DNA from: G965212025 sp965215765
GTDB taxonomy: Bacteria > Pseudomonadota > Gammaproteobacteria > Poriferisulfidales > Oxydemutatoraceae
Direction: 5' to 3'
DNA: 64,000 bases
Assembly (NCBI GenBank): GCA_965215765.1
Contig: OZ244118.1
Location: 1,674,001 to 1,738,000, forward strand
Below are positions 18,254-25,836 of this stretch, piece by piece. The notes beneath the pieces are model-generated. The model saw only the letters and a list, made by a program, of their open reading frames with translations. It was not told the origin of the DNA and searched no databases. Made by a program: the position numbers and the translations under genes. Numbering within the stretch: the first letter of the stretch is position 1; every line of letters begins with the position of its first letter.

Positions 18254-18823
18254 TCAGGACTTGGCACGCGATACGTACTCCCCCGTGCGCGTGTCAATAC
18301 GTATTTTTTCACCTTCTGAAACAAACAACGGAACTTTGACCACAACTCCGGTCTCAAGCTCAGCCGGCTTGGTTCCCCCCGCAGCCGTGTCGCCTTTCGT
18401 TCCCGGCACAGTGTGCGCGATTCTCAATTCCACAAAATTGGGTGGCTCAACGGATACCAACTTTCCATCATGCAAAAGGGCAGAACAGACATCGCTTTCC
18501 CGGATCCATTCGCGACATCGCGACATCACCTCCTCTCCCGCACCGTATTGTTCGAAGTTGGAACTGTCCATGAAGTACCAGTGGCTGTCGTCCGAATACA
18601 GATATTGCAACTGTATCCCCACTATGTCTGCTGCAGGAATGCTTTCTCCGGACTTGAAAGTCCGTTCAATGACACGTCCATCCAAAAGATTTTTCAAGCG
18701 CACACGCATGAAGGCCTGTCCTTTTCCTGGCTTGACAAACTCGCTTGCAATCATTTCACAGGGTACGCCGTTTAGTAAAACTTTCAGCCCGTTTTTGAAT
18801 TCACTCGTACTGTATGTCGTCAA
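18254..18823 (-). CDS. efp: Translation elongation factor P
   Basis: EF-P binds ribosomes stalled at consecutive prolines and promotes peptide-bond formation. The 189-residue product matches the usual length if translation starts at TTG (18821-18823), giving an N-terminus TTYSTSEFKNGLKVLLNG that aligns with known EF-P; an upstream in-frame ATG at 18904 would add 27 residues with no EF-P counterpart. A GAGG ribosome site lies about 10 bases before the TTG. The KPGKGQAF loop contains the lysine that is beta-lysylated in enterobacterial EF-P. KOW-like, central and C-terminal OB domains are all present, ending EYVSRAKS. Its last 78 codons are the source of four remnants downstream. Confidence 0.95.
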   Translation of the reverse strand: MTTYSTSEFKNGLKVLLNGVPCEMIASEFVKPGKGQAFMRVRLKNLLDGRVIERTFKSGESIPAADIVGIQLQYLYSDDSHWYFMDSSNFEQYGAGEEVMSRCREWIRESDVCSALLHDGKLVSVEPPNFVELRIAHTVPGTKGDTAAGGTKPAELETGVVVKVPLFVSEGEKIRIDTRTGEYVSRAKS

Positions 18824-19165
18824 TGTGTCTTGCCTCGTAATAAAAAATGTCAGGCTGAGCCTGGTTTGATGTCCACTTTTGGCTTTCCCGACAGGGCGAG
18901 CCATAGTGTGCTTTCCAGCACCCGAATCCTTTCTCTGACATATAAGGCGACTGCTGGAAAATCATCGCGAGATTTCCCGGTGCAAGCCCACAAATGCCAA
19001 ATCGTTCGAACAGCGAGTAGCGAGCATTATGACAAATAAAAGCTTGCTATAAGCGGGGCTTTGGCTCATTTGTGTCACAAAATTCATGGGCGTATGGATA
19101 GCAGAAGCATTTGCTTCTTTTCTTATACTTGATCCGCATGTTCACGCTGTAACAGACTGATATTC
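18824..19165. other. Intergenic region between parC and efp
   Basis: No gene is supported here. A short perfect hairpin (AGAAGCA/TGCTTCT, near 19101-19116) is visible but lacks a T-tract on the minus strand, so it is not a convincing parC terminator. An efp promoter must lie within this stretch or further upstream; TATATG-like sequence near 18940 is a weak -10 candidate only. Confidence 0.4.
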
Positions 19166-21568
19166 CTACTTTTTTTCTCTTTTATTTTCAGGATGCAGAG
19201 TTTTTATCAACAGGCATTCCGTGTTATTGCCAAGGAAGCTTCGCCATGATTTGGACAGCAATCGCCCACGTAACCCTCGTCTCGTCTTATAGCCGGCAGC
19301 AATTTCAGAGAAAGACAGGCGTCTGCTACGGGTAGTGGTGGACACTTCAATTTTCGCACCCGGGAACACCCACGCGACCAGCAGCAACTTCTCCGCTCCA
19401 GTCAGCATTTCAGTTCTTGGAAACTTCATAAACCTGACTCCCTTGCCGCTACGGTGAACAGGAAGCTCACTGACGGCAACTGCGCATACGTGCCCAAGGT
19501 TGCTAATCCCCACAAGCAAGCTTTCAGATTCGTCAGCCAACTCCGAAAAATTCAGAAGCACGGGAGGCAATGCCTTCTGGCCTTCTTCAACTCTTAAAAC
19601 CTGCCAACCCGCCTTCCTGGCAAGCAAGGACTTTGCGGGCGTTCTCAACACCTGACCCTGGCTGTTTGCCCACAGGATATGCGCGTCTTCCTTGGGCAGC
19701 AGCACATTCGTGAATTGCCGAATCTTTTCCAGCTTCAGTTTGGCGCTGAGTGGTTCGTTCTTATTCCGTCCGCCAGCCAGTTCGTTGACTCCCAGGCCAA
19801 AACACCAGCCGGCTACGTCAAAAAACAAGGCACGGCCATTGCTTTCCCCTTTCGCCTCAGCCAGGAATGCGTCACCCTCAAGGTATTGCAGACTCGCGCG
19901 ATCCACTTCGCTGCCTTTCAAAACCCGCACCCAACCTTTCTGCGACAACACAACCGTTACTGGCTCGGCAGCAACCGGCAACGGAACCTGGCGGCGAGCC
20001 AGCACAGCAGGGTTTCCTTGTAACTCGCTACGGCGCGGATGCCCGAAAGCCTCTGCATCTGCGTTCAGTTCTCTTTTCAGCAGCGAAACCAAGCGCCTCT
20101 GGGAATGCAAACAGCGTTCAATGTCTTTCTTTGTATCCAGCAAGCCGACGCGCTCCACCACCAACTTGTTTTCTTCAAGTTTTGCCAATTTGCGCAAACG
20201 TAGCTCAAGAATGGCTTCAACCTGCAGCTCGTTGAGACCAAATTCTGACCGCAGCGCGGCACCGGGATCGTCCGAGTTGCGAATGATGTGGATGGCTTTG
20301 TCGAGGTCGGCAAAAATCAGTAACAGGCCTTCTACTTGCTCAAGACGCTCTTCAGTTTTGTCCAATCGCCAACGCAATCGCCTGCGGATCGTCTGCTTTC
20401 TGAACTCCAGCCATTCCAGAAGAAAGTTCAGCAAAGATTTCATCACGGGACGCCCGTCTTTATCGATGACGTTGAAATTGAAGCGGCAACTTTTTTCAAG
20501 GTCTGTCGTCGCCAAAAGGTGTGCAATCAAGGGTTCGGGATCAAAGCCTCGCTTGTTGCTTTCAATAACTAGGCGGACAGGAGTGTCTATATCTGATTCA
20601 TCTCGCAAATCACTAATGTGGAATAGTTTTTTATTATGTACCTGGCGCGAAATCTGGTCAATAACGCGGGTAGATGAAACCTGCCATGGCAGAGCGGTTA
20701 TGACGACCTTTTTGCCCTCAACAACATAGCTGGCACGCAAGCGCACCACACCCCGACCGGTTCTGTACATGGTCAACAAGTCTTCTCGCTTGCTGACAAT
20801 GACGCCGCCGCCAGGAAAGTCTGGTCCCTGGATATTCTGTAAAACATCTTCCAATGTCGCTTTTTTGTCATCCAAAAGGCAAATCAGTGCGGCCACCACT
20901 TCGCGCAGATTGTGGGGAAGAATGTCAGCAGACAAGCCAACGGCAATGCCGGTCGCGCCGTTTAGCAGGAGATTGGGCAAACGGGCAGGAAGCACCCGGG
21001 GCTCCATCAAGGTGCCGTCAAAGTTTTGTTGAAAATCCACGGTTCCCTGGCTTAGTTCCCGAGTCAGAACTTCTGCGTACGCGGAGAGCTTCGCTTCCGT
21101 ATAGCGCATGGCCGCAAAGGACTTGGGATCATCAACAGAGCCCCAATTCCCCTGCCCTACCAGAAAAGGATGGTTCATCGTGAAAGGTTGCGCCATCGAC
21201 ACCATGGTCTCGTAGCAAGAGGCATCACCGTGTGGATGAAATTTGCCAATGACGTCCCCCACTGTACGTGCTGCTTTTTTTGGCTTTGAGCTTGCCGAAA
21301 GCCCCAGCTCTGTCATGGCGTAAATAATCCTGCGTTGCACAGGTTTCAGGCCGTCACCAAAAAAAGGCAAAGCCCGATCCAGCACCACGTACATGGAATA
21401 ATCCAGATAGGCTGTTTCGACAAAATCAACCAAGGGCTTGCTGAACAGGCCGTTATCCGAGGATTGAGGCTGAGTCCCACCCGCTTCTTCCTGCTTGGCC
21501 GCAGGAAGTTCAGCAGGCGTAGCCTTGGGAGGGAAACCGTTCAGTTCGTGTTGTTTTGAAGAAGCCAT
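19166..21568 (-). CDS. parC: DNA topoisomerase IV subunit A
   Basis: ParC cleaves and rejoins DNA and with ParE decatenates replicated chromosomes. The 800-residue protein contains the N-terminal breakage-reunion domain with VQRRIIYAM, GKFHPHGD and the catalytic-tyrosine motif AAMRYTEAKLS, the coiled-coil segment with EAILELRLRKLAKLEE, and a C-terminal beta-pinwheel domain. The first ~40 residues before LFSKPLVDFVETAYLDYSMYV are a low-complexity extension. The quinolone-determining loop reads HGDASCYE rather than the common HGDSACYE, so the position equivalent to E. coli Ser80 is Ala. The start codon is the last of several identical translation starts created by the upstream 165-bp array. Confidence 0.96.
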   Translation of the reverse strand: MASSKQHELNGFPPKATPAELPAAKQEEAGGTQPQSSDNGLFSKPLVDFVETAYLDYSMYVVLDRALPFFGDGLKPVQRRIIYAMTELGLSASSKPKKAARTVGDVIGKFHPHGDASCYETMVSMAQPFTMNHPFLVGQGNWGSVDDPKSFAAMRYTEAKLSAYAEVLTRELSQGTVDFQQNFDGTLMEPRVLPARLPNLLLNGATGIAVGLSADILPHNLREVVAALICLLDDKKATLEDVLQNIQGPDFPGGGVIVSKREDLLTMYRTGRGVVRLRASYVVEGKKVVITALPWQVSSTRVIDQISRQVHNKKLFHISDLRDESDIDTPVRLVIESNKRGFDPEPLIAHLLATTDLEKSCRFNFNVIDKDGRPVMKSLLNFLLEWLEFRKQTIRRRLRWRLDKTEERLEQVEGLLLIFADLDKAIHIIRNSDDPGAALRSEFGLNELQVEAILELRLRKLAKLEENKLVVERVGLLDTKKDIERCLHSQRRLVSLLKRELNADAEAFGHPRRSELQGNPAVLARRQVPLPVAAEPVTVVLSQKGWVRVLKGSEVDRASLQYLEGDAFLAEAKGESNGRALFFDVAGWCFGLGVNELAGGRNKNEPLSAKLKLEKIRQFTNVLLPKEDAHILWANSQGQVLRTPAKSLLARKAGWQVLRVEEGQKALPPVLLNFSELADESESLLVGISNLGHVCAVAVSELPVHRSGKGVRFMKFPRTEMLTGAEKLLLVAWVFPGAKIEVSTTTRSRRLSFSEIAAGYKTRRGLRGRLLSKSWRSFLGNNTECLLIKTLHPENKREKK

Positions 21569-22537
21569 AGGCAGTCAACAGAAGACCATTGATGTTCTGA
21601 GCGAAAGGACTAAGGAGCTCAGTGCGCGGGCGCGCCTTTGCCCACCTGTTCCCGGACACTTCTGGAATGCCCTGTCCGCAAGCGGGTGACCATGCTGTGA
21701 ACCGTTCAGTTCGTGTTGTTTTGAAGGAGCCATAGGCAGTCAACAGAAGACCATTGATGTTCTGAGCGAGAGGGCTAAGGAGTTCAATGCGCGGGCGCGC
21801 CTTTGCCCACCTGCTCCCGGACGCTTCTGGAATGCTCTGTCCGCAAGTGAGTGACCATGCTGTGAACCGTTCAGTTCGTGTTGTTTTGAAGAAGCCATAG
21901 GCAGTCAACAGAAGACCATTGATGTTCTGAGCGAAAGGGCTAAGGAGCTCAGTGCGCGGGCGCGCCTTTGCCCACCTGTTCCCGGACGCTTCTGGAATGC
22001 TCTGTCCGCAAGCGGGTGGCCATGCTGTGAACCGTTCAGTTCGTGTTGTTTTGAAGAAGCCATAGGCAGTCAACAGAAGACCATTGATGTTCTGAGCGAA
22101 AGGGCAAGGAGCTCAGTGCGCGGGCGTGCCTTTGCCCACCTGTTCCCGGACGCTTCAGGAATGCTCTGTCCGCAAGTGAGTGACCATGCTGTGAACCGTT
22201 CAGTTCGTGTTGTTTTGAAGAAGCCATAGGCAGTCAACAGAAGACCATTGATGTTCTGAGCGAAAGGACTAAGGAACTCAGTGCGCGGGCGCGCCTTTGC
22301 CCACCTGCTCCCGGACGCTTCTGGAATGCTCTGTCCGCATGTGAGTGACCACGCTGTGAACCGTTCAGTTCGTGTTGTTTTGAAGAAGCCATAGGCAGGC
22401 AATAGAAGACCATTGATGTTCTGATCGAAAGGGCTAAGGAGTTCAGTGCGCGGGCGCGCCTTTGCCCACCTGCTCCCGGACACTTCTGGAATGCTCTGTC
22501 CGCATGTGAGTGACCATGTCGTGAACCGTTTCTTCGA
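21539..22537. repeat. 165-bp tandem array carrying HAD-gene 3' end + parC 5' end (six units)
   Basis: Units begin at about 21539, 21704, 21869, 22034, 22198 and 22363 (spacing 165, 165, 165, 164, 165), and the last runs to the native HAD-gene sequence near 22530. On the minus strand each unit has the last ~28 codons of the HAD gene with its stop, a ~50-base spacer, and the first 11 codons of parC (MASSKQHELNG), then returns to HAD sequence. The join lies in AACGGTT, present in both genes. Only the outermost copies belong to intact genes. Confidence 0.93.
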
Positions 22538-23375
22538 GCCATAGGCATGCGTCTGAGTCTTCGGAATAGTCAGCCAGGGAATAATGATCTCCGCGCCTTT
22601 CCTTCTGATGCAGCTCGTATGCCTTTTTGTGGCGGCCTTTGGCATGGACCACCAAACCCTTGCCTTTACCTGACTTGATTACCGAAAAAACCGGCACGTC
22701 ACTTGGCCCGTCTGCCACATAAATCATTTGCGAAATCGGTACGCGGCGCTTTTCCTTTGGCAAATAAGCGTTCAAATCAATATCACTTCTAATGTTAGAA
22801 CCCTTGTTGATTTCAAAAATCGCGCGTGTTTTTGTCGTGTCATCAAGAACATAATGAATGCGGGACAGAACGTTTTCACCGTCCACTTCTTTTTCCTCAA
22901 ACTCACAGCCCCATACCCCGTCGAAACATGACGCAATCTTGCTGCCCAGGATCATTTGCCGCAGCCCACAGCTCACGACATAGTGTTCAACGTGACACTG
23001 AAAGCTTTTGTCAGAGCATTTTTTCGCGACTTTTTTCAGGCGTTTGAAAACGTCCGGGATGCCATCAAAGAACTCCAACTTGGTACCTAGCTCTCTCAGC
23101 AGGCCGTTGTTCAGCTTGGGAAATCGCTCATCATGCGTGTAATCCAGAATGTGGTTCAGGTAATTGATGCTTTCAGAAAAGAACGGCGCTTCCCTCGGGC
23201 GAGCCGGTAACTGCATCAGTGCCTCTTTTTGTTTCTGCTTCACCTCCTGCCAAAATTTTTCACCGTCTACACCAAAGTGGTCAAACAGAACCTGCTGCAT
23301 GCTTCCCGGAATCAGCGTTTGGTCAAAGTCCCACAAAATGGCAATCACGTTTTCATCAAACAGTTTGTTCGTCAT
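22443..23375 (-). CDS. HAD-superfamily phosphatase (phosphoserine-phosphatase-like)
   Basis: A 310-residue haloacid-dehalogenase-type phosphohydrolase. Motif I is WDFDQTLIPGS (nucleophile and acid/base Asp near residues 17 and 19), motif II VVSCGLRQMI near 129, a conserved Lys in DDTTKTRAIF, and motif IV VADGPSDVPVF near 220. The substrate is unknown. Its ATG overlaps the parE stop by 4 bases, which suggests translational coupling with parE. The last ~28 codons (from TVHDMVTHMRTEHSR to GKGAPAH) are the segment repeated in the downstream array, so the native C-terminus may have been preserved only in this copy. Confidence 0.88.
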   Translation of the reverse strand: MTNKLFDENVIAILWDFDQTLIPGSMQQVLFDHFGVDGEKFWQEVKQKQKEALMQLPARPREAPFFSESINYLNHILDYTHDERFPKLNNGLLRELGTKLEFFDGIPDVFKRLKKVAKKCSDKSFQCHVEHYVVSCGLRQMILGSKIASCFDGVWGCEFEEKEVDGENVLSRIHYVLDDTTKTRAIFEINKGSNIRSDIDLNAYLPKEKRRVPISQMIYVADGPSDVPVFSVIKSGKGKGLVVHAKGRHKKAYELHQKERRGDHYSLADYSEDSDACLWLEETVHDMVTHMRTEHSRSVREQVGKGAPAH

Positions 23376-25291
23376 ATTCTGCCAAGTCCTTGCCAGGAAC
23401 CTTTTTGTGCAAGCCAGCTACGTCGCTCCGACGCTTTCCCCTTGGCAAGCAAGGTATCCATAAATTCCCGAGTATGCGGGCAAATCGTCTCACCATGATC
23501 ATCGCACTGCAAGCGAAGCAGGCGGCGGTTCTTTCCGACCATCGTCGATTCGCGCAATTGCGCCGGGTTCATTTCACCAAGCCCCTTGAAACGTAAGACC
23601 CGAGCCCGTTTCCGGTCTTTTTCGCTGAGTTGTTCCAAAAAGCGGGTCTGTTCCTCGCTATTCGCGGCGTAGTGTACCTGCATTCCCACGTCAATCCGAA
23701 ACAGCGGCGGCATCGCGATGTACACATGCCCTTCGGTGACCAACCTTCTGAAAAATTGCACGAACAGAGCGCACAGCAATACAGCAATATGCATCCCGTC
23801 AGAGTCTGCGTCCGCCAGCACACATATTTTCCCGTAACGCAAACCTTTAAGGCTGTTTTCCTCAGAGTTGTTTTTCTTGGGATGCAAGCCCAAAACAGCA
23901 GCAATATCCCGTATTTCCGACGAATGTACAATTTGTTCAGAGCTACTTTCCCAGGTATTCAGAATTTTTCCTCGCAAAGGAAGCACTGCCTGATAACGGC
24001 GGTCTCGGGCTTGTTTCGCCGAACCGCCAGCGGAGTCACCTTCGACAAGAAACAACTCGCTTTCTGCAAGATCCGTGGAAGCGCAATCGGCAAGTTTTGC
24101 CGGCAGCATCCTGCGGCTCAACAAGGTCTTTCGCGCCTGCCTCTCAGCCGCCATCTTGATGCGCGTCATCGCGTTGTGGACAGAGGCTTCAACAATCGCC
24201 CTGCCCTCAGAAGGATGCTGGTCAAGCCACAGGCTGAAAGTATCCTTGACCAAAGAGCTGAGCCGCCGCATGAACGTCGGCAACGTAAAACTCGCTTTCG
24301 CCTGCCCTGCAAAGCGAGGGTTTTCCACTTTCACAGAAAGAATGCACGCCACATTGCTCCACAAATCCTCAGGCAACAACCGGGTATTGCACACCAAGGA
24401 CTCGTGGTAACTGATAAATTCCCGCAAACCCTCAATCAGTCCGGCACGGATACCCGCCACATGGCTTCCGCCCAATTCTGTTCTCACGAGGTTGACGTAG
24501 CTTTCGACCAAAGAAGCGCCGTCCGAATACCAATTGACGCACCAGTGAAAAGCGGCATCGTCATGTTCGATATCCGAGATGAAGGAATGTTTCAGCAATA
24601 ATTCCCGGTGCCGGGAAACTTCTGTCAGATAGTCAGCCATACCTGACTCGTAGTGCCAGGTGCTCTTCTTTTGTTCGCTTTCAACGTACAGTGAGGTCGT
24701 CAAGCCCTTACACAGCACCGCTTTGGCGCGCAACAAATGCGCCAGCGCCGCCCGATCGAAACCAGGCCTGTCGAAATAGCTTCCGTTCGGCCAAAAACGA
24801 ATCGTGGAGCCCTTTTTCCGAGTCTTTCCTGTGTCTTTCAGTTGCGAAACAGTCTGACCATTCTTGAAGTGCATCGTGAATTCGTGTTGTTTTCTTCTGG
24901 TATGCACCGTCAGAGCTTCGGACAAGGCGTTCACGACCGACACCCCAACACCATGAAGCCCACCTGCAAAGCGGTAATGCTTGTCTGAAAATTTGCCCCC
25001 TGCGTGCAAAGTCGTCAGGATGACTTCAACGCCGGATTTTTTCATGCCGGGATGTTCATCAACTGGCATGCCGCGCCCATTATCCGTGACGCTCAAAGAG
25101 CCGTCTTCGTGCAGAGACACGTCAATTTCGCTGGCGTGACCAGCCAGAGCTTCGTCAACGCCGTTATCAATCACCTCTCGTGCCAAATGATCCGGACTCG
25201 CGGTGTCCGTGAACATTCCCGGGCGTTTCCTGACCGGATCAAGACCCTCCAGAACCTCAATGGCTTTCGCGTCGTAACTGCTTTGTTGCAT
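23372..25291 (-). CDS. parE: DNA topoisomerase IV subunit B
   Basis: The ATPase subunit of topoisomerase IV. I start at the ATG giving MQQSSYDAKAIEVLEGL (25291), which fits the family; the frame extends 38 codons further upstream without similarity. GHKL ATPase motifs are visible: EVIDNGVDEALAG, VTDNGRGMPVDEH, GGLHGVGVSVVNALS. The TOPRIM domain shows LVEGDSAGGSAKQARDRRYQAVLPLRGKILN split as ELFLVEGDSAGGSAKQARDR and PLRGKILN, then DADSDGMHI. The 639 residues match ParE. Gene order parE-HAD-parC on one strand suggests an operon interrupted by the 165-bp array. Confidence 0.95.
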   Translation of the reverse strand: MQQSSYDAKAIEVLEGLDPVRKRPGMFTDTASPDHLAREVIDNGVDEALAGHASEIDVSLHEDGSLSVTDNGRGMPVDEHPGMKKSGVEVILTTLHAGGKFSDKHYRFAGGLHGVGVSVVNALSEALTVHTRRKQHEFTMHFKNGQTVSQLKDTGKTRKKGSTIRFWPNGSYFDRPGFDRAALAHLLRAKAVLCKGLTTSLYVESEQKKSTWHYESGMADYLTEVSRHRELLLKHSFISDIEHDDAAFHWCVNWYSDGASLVESYVNLVRTELGGSHVAGIRAGLIEGLREFISYHESLVCNTRLLPEDLWSNVACILSVKVENPRFAGQAKASFTLPTFMRRLSSLVKDTFSLWLDQHPSEGRAIVEASVHNAMTRIKMAAERQARKTLLSRRMLPAKLADCASTDLAESELFLVEGDSAGGSAKQARDRRYQAVLPLRGKILNTWESSSEQIVHSSEIRDIAAVLGLHPKKNNSEENSLKGLRYGKICVLADADSDGMHIAVLLCALFVQFFRRLVTEGHVYIAMPPLFRIDVGMQVHYAANSEEQTRFLEQLSEKDRKRARVLRFKGLGEMNPAQLRESTMVGKNRRLLRLQCDDHGETICPHTREFMDTLLAKGKASERRSWLAQKGSWQGLGRI

Positions 25292-25324
25292 TCCTGTTGT
25301 GGCCTGAATTGCCTGCTCGCTATT

Positions 25325-25836
25325 ATGGCACGACACGAGTGAGTGCGGTATGAAACCAAGGCAGATTTCCCGGTAGACTGAAGCCATGAGTTGTGCCGCT
25401 CCCACGTCTGTCAGGCATTACAAGCAACACCCGCAAGAAACACCCATGCCCGACAATAAGAAAGCGCATCATGACCGCTATTGCAGCAGCTGATCCCAAA
25501 GTCAATTGCGTGGTTTCCGCATCTGCAGGAACAGGCAAAACCTGGCTCATCACAGCACGCTTGTTGCGCTTATTGCTGTAATGGCACGACACGAGTGAGT
25601 ACGGTATGAAACCAAGGCAGATTTCCCGGTAGACTGAAGCCATGAGTTGTGCCGCTCCCACGTCTGTCAGGCATCACAAGCAACACCCGCAAGAAACACC
25701 CATGCCCGACAATAAGAAAGCGCATCATGACCGCTATTGCAGCAGCTGACCCCAAAGTTAATTGTGTGGTTTCCGCATCTGCAGGAACAGGCAAAACCTG
25801 GCTCATCACAGCACGCTTGTTGCGTTTACTGCTGAG
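25325..25836. repeat. 256-bp direct tandem duplication over the addA 5' end
   Basis: Two copies (25325-25580 and 25581-25836) differ by only a handful of bases. Each contains the leader of the helicase-nuclease gene and its first ~36 codons including the Walker A motif. The duplicated stretch lies between the divergent parE and addA-like starts and therefore also doubles promoter-proximal sequence. Confidence 0.93.
25471..25581 (+). pseudogene. 36-codon N-terminal copy of the addA-like gene
   Basis: This is the first copy of the 256-bp duplication. It starts MTAIAAADPKVN, passes through the complete Walker A motif SASAGTGKTW and ends with a TAA created at the join (LLRLLL, stop). It has the same translation-start context as the intact gene 256 bases downstream, so it may be translated as an upstream ORF, but a functional product is unlikely. 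Confidence 0.75.

Larger units (their letters stand above)
1515..18490. repeat. Five-unit tandem array (unit: efp 3' end + leader + ~1000-residue gene, ~3.4 kb)
   Basis: Paralogue starts lie at 18120, 14685, 11243, 8077 and 4676, giving unit lengths of about 3.17-3.44 kb. Each unit begins with the efp 3' end starting near codon 112 and finishes with the leader CTGATATCG that precedes nagZ in the last unit. The join is constant: leader sequence GGCG is fused to the efp sequence TGTCTGTTCTGCC. Hence one original duplication placed an efp fragment after the paralogue, and later unequal exchange raised the copy number. Confidence 0.9.

Noticed and set aside
21510..22645. Long open frames of ~190 residues with 55-residue repeats through the 165-bp array
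   Set aside because: Open only because 165 is divisible by 3; composition is unnatural, and one 164-base unit breaks the frame. Explained by duplicated ends of the HAD gene and parC.
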